Source of the DNA: Rhodoferax sp. U2-2l
Lineage (GTDB): Bacteria; Pseudomonadota; Gammaproteobacteria; Burkholderiales; Burkholderiaceae_C
Assembly (NCBI RefSeq): GCF_020594515.1
Contig: NZ_JAJCTH010000008.1
Coordinates: forward strand, 62,001 to 126,000
Length of the DNA stretch: 64,000 nucleotides
Direction: 5' to 3'
Positions 1-8,458 of this stretch are shown here, piece after piece. A model generated the notes under the pieces. That model was not told the DNA's origin. It did not search any database and saw only the letters and a list, made by a program, of their open reading frames with translations. The stretch's first letter is position 1. Each line of letters opens with the position of its first letter. The translations under genes were made by a program, and so were the position numbers.

Positions 1-998
1 TCCTCGATCGTGGCGCGGTCGGCTGGGTCGGGCACCACCACGGTGTCTTCGCGCAGGTGTTCGGTGGTTTCACCGGCGTTGCTGAGGATGTCGTTCTTGA
101 GCGCCACCAGCTTCAGGCGGAAAAACGCCATTTGCGTATCGTTCATGTAGTCATCGTCCGACATGGCGATGACTTCCTCGTCGGTCAACTCGGCCACCGG
201 CTTTTTCTTCCAGTTGTTGGCCAGCTTGGGGTCTTTTTTGATGGCCGAGGCCAGCGGCGACACGATGGGTTGCACCGCCGTCATCTGGGTAAAACTGGCT
301 TTGGCCGCAGTGGAGGCCACCGACTGCGCCATGGAAGGCACAGTCAGCTGCGCCAGCCGTGAGGAAGGACGGCCCGAGCGCACCGGCACACCCAGCGGTG
401 TGAGTTGCGCCACAGCGGCTGGTTTGACCGCAGCCGCGGACTCTGTGGGTTTCGGGGCTCTGGTGAATTTGGGAGTGGAAGTCACGTTTTCAGTTTGATC
501 GAGAGTGGTCACGGATAGAGGCTTCTTTGGGGAACGGGATGGAATGGGTTGCGGCACCGCAGTTGCTTTGGCAGGCTCCGCCTTTTTGACCGCTTCCACT
601 TTTTTGGCAACCGCTGTTTTGGCAACGGCGGGTTTCGCCGCTGGCTTCACATGGGCAACAGGTTTATCTGCTGGTTTGGCAACCGGTTGGCCGACTGATT
701 TGACAGGGGTTGCTGGAGACGCGACCTCACCCTTTTTGATTGGAGCCGCTTGAATGGCTTTGGCAGCAGGTGCTGGCTTGGCGGCAATAACCGCTTTGGC
801 GGGTACAGCTTTCTGTTTCACGACTGGCGCTTTCACAGGTGGTCTCCTGGCGGGTTTTTTATGAGCTTTTGAAGAAGAAGTGGGCGCTGGCGCCGCTGCT
901 TGCAACCTGGTTGCGCCGGTTGGCGCTTTCTCATCGGCGCGCGAGTGTACTGGCGCAGCCTTCGAAAAACCCATCAGTTGCAAAAGCGAGACAAACAT
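1..998 (-). CDS. dksA: RNA polymerase-binding transcription factor DksA with long Ala/Lys/Pro-rich N-terminal tail (3' end off window)
   Basis: The last ~55 visible residues match DksA: YMNDTQMAFFRLKL, then the coiled-coil-tip motif VPDPADRATIEE with both Asp residues that act with ppGpp in the RNA polymerase secondary channel. The C-terminal zinc-finger part is beyond the edge. Upstream lie about 270 residues of low-complexity Ala/Lys/Pro sequence, against a usual total DksA length near 150. The ATG at 998 has AGGAAGAG just before it. A GTG at 836 preceded by AGGAGA is an equally good start and would remove 54 residues. It follows the COG0523 GTPase gene by 31 bp and is probably co-transcribed with it. 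The identity is firm; the start is not. Confidence 0.8.
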   Translation of the reverse strand, partial: MFVSLLQLMGFSKAAPVHSRADEKAPTGATRLQAAAPAPTSSSKAHKKPARRPPVKAPVVKQKAVPAKAVIAAKPAPAAKAIQAAPIKKGEVASPATPVKSVGQPVAKPADKPVAHVKPAAKPAVAKTAVAKKVEAVKKAEPAKATAVPQPIPSRSPKKPLSVTTLDQTENVTSTPKFTRAPKPTESAAAVKPAAVAQLTPLGVPVRSGRPSSRLAQLTVPSMAQSVASTAAKASFTQMTAVQPIVSPLASAIKKDPKLANNWKKKPVAELTDEEVIAMSDDDYMNDTQMAFFRLKLVALKNDILSNAGETTEHLREDTVVVPDPADRATIE

Positions 999-1029
999 CA
1001 CTCTTCCTGGGTGCGGTTAAAAGACAGGC

Positions 1030-2079
1030 TCACACAAGGCTTTGCTCCATACCTTGCAGAAAAATGTCTTGTGGCAGGTCGATACCGATAAACACCATTT
1101 TGCTACAACGTTTTTCGTCCGGACCCCAGGCCGGGCCCAGGTCGCTGCCCATCAACTGGTGGACACCTTGAAAAATCACCTTGCGGTCGGTGCCCTTCAT
1201 ATAAAGAACACCTTTGTAACGCAACATGCGCGGGCCGTAGATGTTGACCACCGCGCCCAGAAAGTCTTCGAGTTTGGCCGGGTCAAACGCACGGTCCGAG
1301 CGAAAGACAAAACTTTTCACATCGTCGTCATGCACGTGGTGATGGCCGTGCTGGTGCGACGGGTGGTTACAGGCCTCGCCCGGCGCATGGTCGTGACCGG
1401 CGTGGTCATGGCTGTGGTCGTCTTCTTTCAGGAAGTCCGGGTCGATGTCGAGCTTGGTATTGAGGTTGAAACCGCGCAGGTCAAACACCTCGCTCAAAGC
1501 CACCTCGCCAAAATGCACCGCCTTTTGTGGCGCGCGCGGGTTCATGTGGCTCAGCCGGTGCTGCAGTTCAGCCACGTCCTCGGCGGGCACCAGATCGGTC
1601 TTGCTGATGAAAATCTGGTCGGCAAAACCCACCTGGCGGCGCGCTTCCTGGCGGTCGTCCAGCTGCTGGTTGGCGTGTTTGGCGTCCACCAGCGTCAGGA
1701 TCGAGTCCAGCAAATAACTCTCGGCGATCTCGTCGTCCATAAAAAACGTCTGCGCCACCGGACCGGGGTCGGCCACGCCGGTGGTCTCAATCACCACCCG
1801 GTCAAAGTCAATCAGGCCCTGGCGCTTTTTGGCGGCCAGCAGTTGCAGCGCCTGGCGCAAGTCCTCGCGGATGGTGCAGCAGATGCAGCCGTTGCTCATC
1901 TGGATGATCTGCTCCTTGGCGTCGGTCACCAGGATGTCGTTGTCGATGTTTTCTTCACCAAACTCGTTTTCGATCACGGCAATTTTCTGGCCGTGGGCCT
2001 CGGCCAACACACGTTTCAAGAGCGTGGTTTTGCCGGAACCGAGAAAACCGGTGAGGATGGTGGCAGGAATCAGTGACAT
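1030..2079 (-). CDS. COG0523/CobW-family GTP-binding metallochaperone
   Basis: A G3E-family P-loop GTPase of 349 residues. The Walker A is GFLGSGKTT near the N terminus, the COG0523 metal motif CICC lies in NGCICCTIRE, and ISKTDLV is the guanine-specificity motif. A His/Asp-rich loop (HDHAGHDH, HQHGHHHVHDDD) precedes the CobW C-terminal domain and probably binds zinc. The start MSLIPATIL was chosen because the family begins there; 30 further codons are open upstream but would overlap rlmI. The gene sits 31 bp before dksA, an arrangement known for zinc-related COG0523 members. The metal is inferred. Confidence 0.9.
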   Translation of the reverse strand: MSLIPATILTGFLGSGKTTLLKRVLAEAHGQKIAVIENEFGEENIDNDILVTDAKEQIIQMSNGCICCTIREDLRQALQLLAAKKRQGLIDFDRVVIETTGVADPGPVAQTFFMDDEIAESYLLDSILTLVDAKHANQQLDDRQEARRQVGFADQIFISKTDLVPAEDVAELQHRLSHMNPRAPQKAVHFGEVALSEVFDLRGFNLNTKLDIDPDFLKEDDHSHDHAGHDHAPGEACNHPSHQHGHHHVHDDDVKSFVFRSDRAFDPAKLEDFLGAVVNIYGPRMLRYKGVLYMKGTDRKVIFQGVHQLMGSDLGPAWGPDEKRCSKMVFIGIDLPQDIFLQGMEQSLV

Positions 2080-2131
2080 GGTGCGCAGGCGGGTTGGAAG
2101 GCAGCGAGTGTAACGACCCAGCCCAGCGCGC

Positions 2132-3322
2132 CTACTTACGCATGACCACCAACCCTTTGAGGTACTCACCCTCGGGAAAATGGATCGTCATCGGGTGATC
2201 CGGCGCACCACCCATGCGCTCGTGGATGTAGCCATCGACCCCGGCATCACACCCTGCCGAGGCGACAATTTTGTGGAACAGATCCGCACTGATGCCGCCC
2301 GAACAACTGTAGGTGAACAACACGCCACCCGGCTCCAGCAGCTTGAAAGCCAGCCGGTTGATGTCTTTGTAAGCCCGCGCGGCGCGCTCGGCATGCGCTA
2401 CGGTGGGGGCAAACTTGGGCGGGTCGAGCACGATGGCGTCAAACGTGCGGCCCTGTTCGACGAATTGACGCAGCGAGGCATTCACATCGGCGTCCATGAA
2501 ACTGGCGCGCTCGGGCGCCAGGCCGTTGAGCGCCACATTGGCCGCTGCCTTGGCCAGCGCCGGGCCGCTGGAGTCGATCGAGGTGACATGGGCCGCGCCG
2601 CCTTGCAGAGCGGCCACGGTGAAACCGCCGGTGTAGCAATAACAGTTGAGAACGCGCTCAACTTTCAGCCGTTGGCAGTAGTTAAAAAAGCGTTTGCGGC
2701 TGTCGCGCTGGTCCAGGTAAAAGCCGGTCTTGTGGCCTTCAGCGATGTTCACCGCGAGCTGCCAGCTGTGTTCCTGCAGCAGCAGGTCAACCGGTCCGGT
2801 GCCGCGCAGCCAGCCCGTGGCTTCGGGCAGACCTTCCAGGGCACGGCTGCTGGCGTCGCTGCGCTCATACAGCTTGGTCAGGCCCGTGGTGGCCAGCAGC
2901 GCGTCCGCGATCACGTCTTTCCAGCGCTCGACCCCGGCGCTGGTGAACTGCGCCACCAGCGTGTCGCCGTAGCGGTCCACAATCAGCCCGGGCAGCCCAT
3001 CAGATTCACCGTGGATCAGGCGCACGCCGTTGCTTTGGATGTCAAACCGCGCTCTGGCCTGGACCGCCTTGGCACAAGCCGCTGCAAAAAACGAGGCATC
3101 GATACGTTGGGCCTCATCAAAACTCCAGATCCGGGCGCGAATCTTCGAGCTGGGGCTGAACGCTGCCCAGCCCAGAAACTGCCCCTCGGCAGATTCCACA
3201 CGCACGGTTTCGCCCGCATCCCCACCGCCTTTGGCGATGGCTGATTCAAATATCCAGGGGTGCCGACGCAGAAGCGAACGCTCCTTGCCAGCGCGCAAAC
3301 GGATCGATTTCAAGGTAGGCAA
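2132..3322 (-). CDS. rlmI: 23S rRNA (cytosine-1962-C5)-methyltransferase RlmI-like
   Basis: A protein of 396 residues with an N-terminal PUA-like domain (KERSLLRRHPWIF) and a C-terminal class I SAM-dependent methyltransferase domain. LNCYCYTGGFTVAAL is the SAM loop, DPPKFAP is the catalytic motif, and the C-terminal SCSGG supplies the second cysteine of the m5C family. The predicted role is modification of 23S rRNA in the cytoplasm. No ATG is available near the start; TTG at 3322 is used, with another TTG at 3313 giving MKSIRLRAG. A palindromic repeat abuts the start directly, so the native upstream region may have been altered. Confidence 0.9.
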   Translation of the reverse strand: MPTLKSIRLRAGKERSLLRRHPWIFESAIAKGGGDAGETVRVESAEGQFLGWAAFSPSSKIRARIWSFDEAQRIDASFFAAACAKAVQARARFDIQSNGVRLIHGESDGLPGLIVDRYGDTLVAQFTSAGVERWKDVIADALLATTGLTKLYERSDASSRALEGLPEATGWLRGTGPVDLLLQEHSWQLAVNIAEGHKTGFYLDQRDSRKRFFNYCQRLKVERVLNCYCYTGGFTVAALQGGAAHVTSIDSSGPALAKAAANVALNGLAPERASFMDADVNASLRQFVEQGRTFDAIVLDPPKFAPTVAHAERAARAYKDINRLAFKLLEPGGVLFTYSCSGGISADLFHKIVASAGCDAGVDGYIHERMGGAPDHPMTIHFPEGEYLKGLVVMRK

Positions 3323-3325
3323 TCA

Positions 3326-3432
3326 GTTGGGGACAGAGCAAAGTTCGCTTCGCGTAACGCTTGGTCGGTCCCGCATTTCGAAATCGGTTGGGGACAGAGC
3401 AAGCTCACTTCGTGTAGCCTTGGTCTGTCCCA
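3326..3432. repeat. Two tandem copies of a REP-like hairpin element
   Basis: Units at 3326-3372 and 3387-3432 both begin GTTGGGGACAGAGCAA and end in a near-complementary TGGTCGGTCCC or TGGTCTGTCCC, so each can fold into a hairpin. They fill the gap between the 103-residue gene and rlmI. The form resembles REP sequences mobilised by TnpA-REP (RAYT) transposases, but no such transposase lies in the window. Confidence 0.7.
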
Positions 3433-3439
3433 AAAAAAA

Positions 3440-3751
3440 TCAGTAGGTGATCGCCATGGACGGCACGTCCACGCGGATCATCGGTTTGCCCAAAGCGGCA
3501 CTGACCGCGGCCACATAACCGGCGACCCATTGGGCGTCATTGAACAGGGTGGTACCAGCGGCCTGCGTCACCACCAGCACCTTGTCGGCGGTGAGCACCT
3601 TGCCGCTGGCGCGCAGCGGCTCGCACTCCAGCTCGATGAATTGTTTGTCGAGCCAGGCCCGGGCGACATCGTGGGCCAGCGGCACGCCCTCGGGCACATG
3701 AAAGGCAAATTCGACCCCCTTGTCCAACACCACGCTGATTTGCTTTTGCAT
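3440..3751 (-). CDS. Conserved hypothetical protein, 103 aa
   Basis: I do not recognise a named family. The protein begins MQKQISVVLDKGVEFAFHVP and shows no signal peptide or membrane segment. The ATG at 3751 has AGGAA upstream and excludes a 28-codon in-frame extension that would overlap xerC. It lies 34 bp downstream of xerC on the same strand and is probably in its transcript. The ending LGKPMIRVDVPSMAITY gives no functional clue. Confidence 0.7.
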   Translation of the reverse strand: MQKQISVVLDKGVEFAFHVPEGVPLAHDVARAWLDKQFIELECEPLRASGKVLTADKVLVVTQAAGTTLFNDAQWVAGYVAAVSAALGKPMIRVDVPSMAITY

Positions 3752-3785
3752 AAGGTTCCTGTAGATGTAATTGACGAACAGACCG

Positions 3786-4763
3786 CTATTTTGAACCACC
3801 CGGCTTGAGGCGCGCGCGCGGGTGCGCGGCGTCATAGGCTTGGGTCAGGTGGCCAAAGTCCAGCCGGGTATATATCTGGGTGGTGCGAATGTTGGCGTGG
3901 CCGAGCAATTCCTGCACACCGCGCAGGTCACTGCTGGACTGCAGCACATGGCTGGCGAACGAGTGGCGCAGCATGTGCGGGTGCACCGGCGCCGCCAGCC
4001 CGGCTTGCAAACTGCGCGCACGCAAGCGTTTCCAGACCGACTGCGCCGACAAGCGCGTGCCGTTGCGACCGATAAACAGCGCCGGTTGCGGCGCCACTAC
4101 GGGCCCAGCAACGCTGTGGCCGGACGGGTTGGTCACCGTTGGCAGGCCCTGCCCACGCACCACCAGCCAGCGCTGCACCGCCAGCACCGCCTGCGTGCCC
4201 ACCGGCACGATGCGCCGCTTGTTGCCCTTGCCCAGCACGTGCGCCTCACCGGCCTGCAGGTCCAGCCAGCCACGCGCACTGGCGCTGGCCGCCACGTCCA
4301 GCCCGGTGACCTCGGCCAACCGCAGGCCGCCGCCGTACAGCAACTCGACCAGCGCCGCGTCACGCGCTTCCAGCCAGGGGTTGGCGCGCTCGTCCTCGAA
4401 ATTGGCGAATTGCACCGCCTGCGCCACCGCCAGCGCTTTGGGCAGCGGTTTCGATGCTTTGGGGGCCCGCACATCCAGCACCGGGTTGCTGGTAACCAAG
4501 CCCTCACGCCCCAGCCAGGTGTAAAAACCGCGCCAGCCCGACAGAATCAGCGCGATGCCCCGGCCACTGCGACCGCCACTGTGCATCTGCGCCACCCAAC
4601 GGCGGATGTGGCTACTCTGCACCTGCTGCAACGCCACCCCGGCCAACGCAGCGTTGTGGGCCAGCTTGTCGAGATCCAGCGTGTACAGCGCCACGGTGCG
4701 TTCGGCTAGCCGCTTCTCAAAGCGCACATGGTCCAGGTAACGCTGCACCAGCGGGTCGGTCAT
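3786..4763 (-). CDS. xerC: Tyrosine recombinase XerC
   Basis: XerC acts with XerD at dif to resolve chromosome dimers. The N-terminal SAM-like core-binding domain covers about residues 1-90. The catalytic domain holds the set Arg (GLRLAEV), Lys (LGKGNKRR), HPHMLRHSFASH, LGHANIRTTQ and the nucleophile Tyr in IYTRL. An insertion (about 205-225) between the Lys and His motifs makes it 325 residues, slightly longer than E. coli XerC. It lies 17 bp after a DUF484 gene and downstream of dapF, the same dapF-DUF484-xerC order as in gammaproteobacteria. Confidence 0.95.
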   Translation of the reverse strand: MTDPLVQRYLDHVRFEKRLAERTVALYTLDLDKLAHNAALAGVALQQVQSSHIRRWVAQMHSGGRSGRGIALILSGWRGFYTWLGREGLVTSNPVLDVRAPKASKPLPKALAVAQAVQFANFEDERANPWLEARDAALVELLYGGGLRLAEVTGLDVAASASARGWLDLQAGEAHVLGKGNKRRIVPVGTQAVLAVQRWLVVRGQGLPTVTNPSGHSVAGPVVAPQPALFIGRNGTRLSAQSVWKRLRARSLQAGLAAPVHPHMLRHSFASHVLQSSSDLRGVQELLGHANIRTTQIYTRLDFGHLTQAYDAAHPRARLKPGGSK

Positions 4764-4780
4764 GGGACGGCCAGACTTGT

Positions 4781-5500
4781 TTAGCGCAGGCGTGACAACG
4801 CGGCGCTGGCCAGTTCGGCAATCCGTGCCAGAAACTCGGTGCCCATGGTGCTGTTGAAGCGCTGCGCATCCGGCGAGGCCAGCACCAGCAGACCAAACGC
4901 CGGGGCCAGCCCGCCGTGTGCCCCGGTCGCTTCCGGCACACCACGCAGCGGCAAAATCGCCAGTGACACCGCTGCCTGCGGCTCGGGCAGCCAGTTGATG
5001 GCTTCCAGCCCGGTGTTGACGCCACAGAACGGCTCGGTCAGCGAGGTGGCAAACGATTTGGCGTCGTCACTCACGCCCCCAGCAAACGCGTAGCCCTGGT
5101 AAGGCGGCGCCACGCCCCAGACCTTGATACCGACTTGCGGCACCGAAAACTGGTCGGCCAACTCATCGGCGATCAGTTGCGGCAGCGCCTGCGGGTCGGT
5201 GTTGAGAAACAGCGTGCGCGCCCATTGCAGCAGCTTGTCGGACAACACCATGTTTTCATTGACGTTGCGGATCATGTCCATGATGCGCTGTTCCAGCATA
5301 CGAATTTTCTCGCGCAGCAGCGTGGCCTGGCGCTCCTGCAGGCTCACCGCGCGCTGGCTGTGCGGGCTGGACAGTTGCACCGCGGCCAGCAATTCGGCAT
5401 GGCGCTCAAAAAAGTCGGGCGTGTTGGCCAGGTAGTTGGCAATGTCGTCTTCGGTGATGGGGCTGCCGATGGCGCTGGGGAATTGGGTGAAAGTGGTCAT
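4781..5500 (-). CDS. DUF484 family protein
   Basis: A 239-residue DUF484 protein: an N-terminal region (ITEDDIANYLANTPDFFERH), a short coiled coil around LLREKIRMLEQRIMDMI, and a GAF-like C-terminal half. The biochemical role is unknown. The family is recognised largely by its position between dapF and xerC, which is met here with gaps of 8 and 17 bp. Co-transcription is very likely. Confidence 0.9.
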   Translation of the reverse strand: MTTFTQFPSAIGSPITEDDIANYLANTPDFFERHAELLAAVQLSSPHSQRAVSLQERQATLLREKIRMLEQRIMDMIRNVNENMVLSDKLLQWARTLFLNTDPQALPQLIADELADQFSVPQVGIKVWGVAPPYQGYAFAGGVSDDAKSFATSLTEPFCGVNTGLEAINWLPEPQAAVSLAILPLRGVPEATGAHGGLAPAFGLLVLASPDAQRFNSTMGTEFLARIAELASAALSRLR

Positions 5501-5508
5501 GCTTGTCT

Positions 5509-6378
5509 TCAGTTGGGGAGTTCAATATCGCCGTCAAACACCACGGTGGCCGGGCCGGTCAACATCACCGGGGCGTGGCCGCCCTGCCAGGAAATCGTCA
5601 AGGTGCCGCCGTGGGTGACCACATCCACCGTGGCATCGAGCAGCCCCAGGCGGATACCCGCCACCACCGCGGCGCAGGCGCCGGTGCCGCAAGCCAGGGT
5701 TTCACCCGCGCCGCGCTCGTAAACACGCAGGCGGATAAGGCTGCGGTCCAGCACCTGCATGAAGCCGACATTGACACTACGCGGGAACGCGGGCAGCTGC
5801 TGGATCAACGGGCCGTGGGTGAGCACCGGCGCGGTGTCCACATCGTCCACCAGCGTCACCGCGTGCGGGTTGCCCATGGACACCAGCGCCACTTTCACAA
5901 TAACAGCCTGCCCTTGCAAATCAACAGCCAACGGCCACTGAGACCAGGCGCCAGAGGGTTCTGCCTGCCAACCGCTGGCTTCAAACGGCAGGTGGGCCAG
6001 TTCAAAGTCCGGCGCTTCCATGTCGACCGTGACACGACCGTCAGGCTGCATCTGGAGTTGCAACACGCGGTTCATGGTCTGCACGGTGACCAGGTCTTGG
6101 GTGCTCAAGCCCTGGCGGCGCACAAAGGCCAGGAAACAACGGGCGCCGTTGCCGCAGTGCTCCACCTCGCCGCCGTCGGCGTTGTGGATGACGTAGGAAA
6201 AATCGATGCCCGGGGTGGTGGAAGCGCGCACGGTCAGGATCTGGTCGGCACCGACACCAAAGTGGCGGTCGGCCAGAAAACGGTAGTGTTCGGGCGTGAG
6301 GCCGTAGCGGGTTTGTGTTTCGTCCAGCACCACAAAATCGTTGCCGGCGCCTTGCATTTTGGTAAAGGGGATGCGCAT
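5509..6378 (-). CDS. dapF: Diaminopimelate epimerase
   Basis: DapF converts LL- to meso-diaminopimelate for lysine and peptidoglycan synthesis in the cytoplasm. The N terminus [17 protein letters not shown] is canonical. The two catalytic cysteines lie in EHCGNGARC and [11 protein letters not shown]. Length is 289 residues from the ATG at 6378; 13 upstream in-frame codons are rejected because family members start at this Met. First gene of the dapF-DUF484-xerC operon. Confidence 0.96.
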   Translation of the reverse strand: MRIPFTKMQGAGNDFVVLDETQTRYGLTPEHYRFLADRHFGVGADQILTVRASTTPGIDFSYVIHNADGGEVEHCGNGARCFLAFVRRQGLSTQDLVTVQTMNRVLQLQMQPDGRVTVDMEAPDFELAHLPFEASGWQAEPSGAWSQWPLAVDLQGQAVIVKVALVSMGNPHAVTLVDDVDTAPVLTHGPLIQQLPAFPRSVNVGFMQVLDRSLIRLRVYERGAGETLACGTGACAAVVAGIRLGLLDATVDVVTHGGTLTISWQGGHAPVMLTGPATVVFDGDIELPN

Positions 6379-6717
6379 GGCGGCATTATCTATGGTGCGT
6401 TGGGGCTGGGTGGCCACTTGCGGGGGTGTCGTATCCAGCCGATCCGTTTGAAACGCACGCTTTTAACACCTGGCATTTCGGCTTTGACCCGGGACGCGGG
6501 CCGGGCAGATGCCGGGGGCTCATGACGCTTCGCTTTTTGAAATCGCCCCCGACCTCCGCCCAACCCACGTCCCTGGCGCTTCGGGTGTGCGGCTCGCCCA
6601 CGCCATGCCGTATTGCGTTTCTTCATGGATGGTTGCCACGCATTCCTGCAGGTCGACTGCGCCGCCACCTCAGTTCTTCGCTGTTGTCCCGTCACAGCGT
6701 CTCGCTATCATTTGCCC
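6379..6717. other. Divergent intergenic region, no gene seen
   Basis: This 339-bp stretch separates the divergent starts of dapF and the Nudix-lactamase gene and must hold both promoters. No ORF in it looks coding, and I see no repeat or strong hairpin. Open frames here are upstream extensions of neighbours or antisense shadows. Confidence 0.5.
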
Positions 6718-8412
6718 ATGCCCCGTCCCGCCCAACAACTTCACCCCGCCCGCGAGCCCGCCCCAGCGCGCCTGGCCGCCACTGTTTTGCTGTTGCGCGA
6801 CACACCCGATGGACTGGAGTTGCTGATGACGCGGCGCTCGGCCACGGCCAGTTTCGTGCCCGGTGCTTATGTGTTTCCTGGCGGCGGGGTGGACGCTGCC
6901 GATGCCCAGCACCATCACCTGGCCACGCGGCGCCCCGGCCAGAGCGACAGTCATCTGACCGAGGCCATCGCCGCCATCCGCGAAAGCCTCGAAGAGCTGG
7001 GTGTGCTGCTGGCGCGCCATACCGATGGCCGCTGGGTCGACCAGACCGACATTGACGCGATGGACCGCCAACGCGACTTTTTCACCCAATGCGCCACACG
7101 CGGCCTCAGCTTGGCGGCGGACGAGGTGTTTGTCTTGGCCCGCTGGATCACCGACCGCGACCTGGCCAAACGCTTTGATGTGCCGTTTCTGGTGGCGCGC
7201 ATGCCCGAGGGCCAACACCCGGTAGCCGATGAGTCCGAGCAGTTCGAGCCGGTCTGGCTGCGCCCGGCAGATGCCCTGGCGCGGCATGCGGCGGGCAATT
7301 TCTTCATGATTTTCCCGACCATCCGCACATTGGAGCGCCTGCTGGCCTTTGACAACGTGGCGGCTGTGTTGCAGGCCTGCGCCGAGAGTGAAGAGCCGCT
7401 ATGGACCAGTTGCCCGCGTGCCGGGCTGATGGGTGGACGCGAGGTGCGCTACATGGAACACGAGATGCCCTTTGGCGAACTGGCGCTGGTGTGCCCGCAC
7501 GGCCAGATCGTGCACCCGCTGGACTGGCAAAGTGAGCGCGCCGTGCCGCTATTGAAAAACGTGCAGCGCCTGACCGCACCCAACCCCGGCGCCATGACCG
7601 GCCCGGGCACCAACAGTTATCTGGTGGGCGACCCGGCCACTGGTTACATCGCGATTGACCCCGGCCCGGCCGATGCCGAGCACTTGGAGAAACTCTGGCG
7701 CGCAGCGGGTGGCGACATCCGCATGATCGTCTGCACCCACTCGCACCCGGACCACGCGCCCGGCGCACGGCCCTTGCAGGCGATGTGCCTGGTCAGCGCC
7801 CAGGCAGCGGGTCGCAGTGCACCCCCGATACTGGGGCTGGCCAGCGCCCCGACCGCACGCGCCGCCAGCGCCTTCACCCCGGACCGCGAACTGGCCCAGC
7901 ACGAAACCTTGCACCTGACAGCGCCCGGGCTGGACGACATGGACGCCGCGGCCACCGGGCACACGCTGCAAGTCATCCACACCCCGGGTCACGCCGCCAA
8001 CCACTTGTGTCTGGTGCTGCTGGAAGACGGTTTGCTGTTCAGCGGTGACCACATCCTCAACGGCAGCACCACGGTGGTCGACCCGCCCGATGGCGACATG
8101 AACGACTACCTGGACTCGCTGGATCTGCTGAGCCGCCATTGTGTCGAGCTCGGCGTGAAGTTCATCCTGCCCGCCCACGGCTATGTGATCGGCGGGCCGG
8201 ATGACGAAGCGCTGGCAGCCATCGCCCGCCTCAAAAGACACCGCCTGCAGCGCGAGGCCCAAGTGATGGCGGCCATGCAGGCGCTGCCCGATGGCACGCC
8301 CGACGACTGGCTGGCGCTCGCCTACGCCGATGTGCCCGAGCGCATGTGGCCGGTGGCCAAACGCTCGCTGCTGGCGCACTTGGCACGCATCGCCTCCCCG
8401 GCTCGCTACTGA
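6718..8412 (+). CDS. Nudix hydrolase-metallo-beta-lactamase fusion protein
   Basis: A 564-residue two-domain protein. Residues ~15-210 form a Nudix domain: FPGGGVD then AIRESLEELGV, which is the REXXEEXG core. Residues ~290-500 form a metallo-beta-lactamase fold with zinc motif THSHPDHAPG near residue 340, then GHAANH, FSGDH and LPAHG, and a C-terminal winged-helix-like region as in LACTB2. The Nudix half should cleave a nucleoside diphosphate derivative; the other half is a hydrolase, perhaps of RNA or a thioester. The ATG at 6718 is preferred to a 35-codon extension of atypical composition. The substrate is unknown. Confidence 0.85.
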   Translation: MPRPAQQLHPAREPAPARLAATVLLLRDTPDGLELLMTRRSATASFVPGAYVFPGGGVDAADAQHHHLATRRPGQSDSHLTEAIAAIRESLEELGVLLARHTDGRWVDQTDIDAMDRQRDFFTQCATRGLSLAADEVFVLARWITDRDLAKRFDVPFLVARMPEGQHPVADESEQFEPVWLRPADALARHAAGNFFMIFPTIRTLERLLAFDNVAAVLQACAESEEPLWTSCPRAGLMGGREVRYMEHEMPFGELALVCPHGQIVHPLDWQSERAVPLLKNVQRLTAPNPGAMTGPGTNSYLVGDPATGYIAIDPGPADAEHLEKLWRAAGGDIRMIVCTHSHPDHAPGARPLQAMCLVSAQAAGRSAPPILGLASAPTARAASAFTPDRELAQHETLHLTAPGLDDMDAAATGHTLQVIHTPGHAANHLCLVLLEDGLLFSGDHILNGSTTVVDPPDGDMNDYLDSLDLLSRHCVELGVKFILPAHGYVIGGPDDEALAAIARLKRHRLQREAQVMAAMQALPDGTPDDWLALAYADVPERMWPVAKRSLLAHLARIASPARY

Positions 8413-8458
8413 CCGCGGTCTGCCCGCACCGGCATGTCACGCGGGTTAACATGCCCGC

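Noticed and set aside
1042-2076. A 344-residue plus-strand frame opposite the COG0523 GTPase
   Set aside because: It is antisense to a gene with clear GTPase motifs and has a composition typical of a high-GC shadow frame. The same reasoning removes the other long antisense frames, such as those at 12031-12747, 23967-25061 and 49572-51932.
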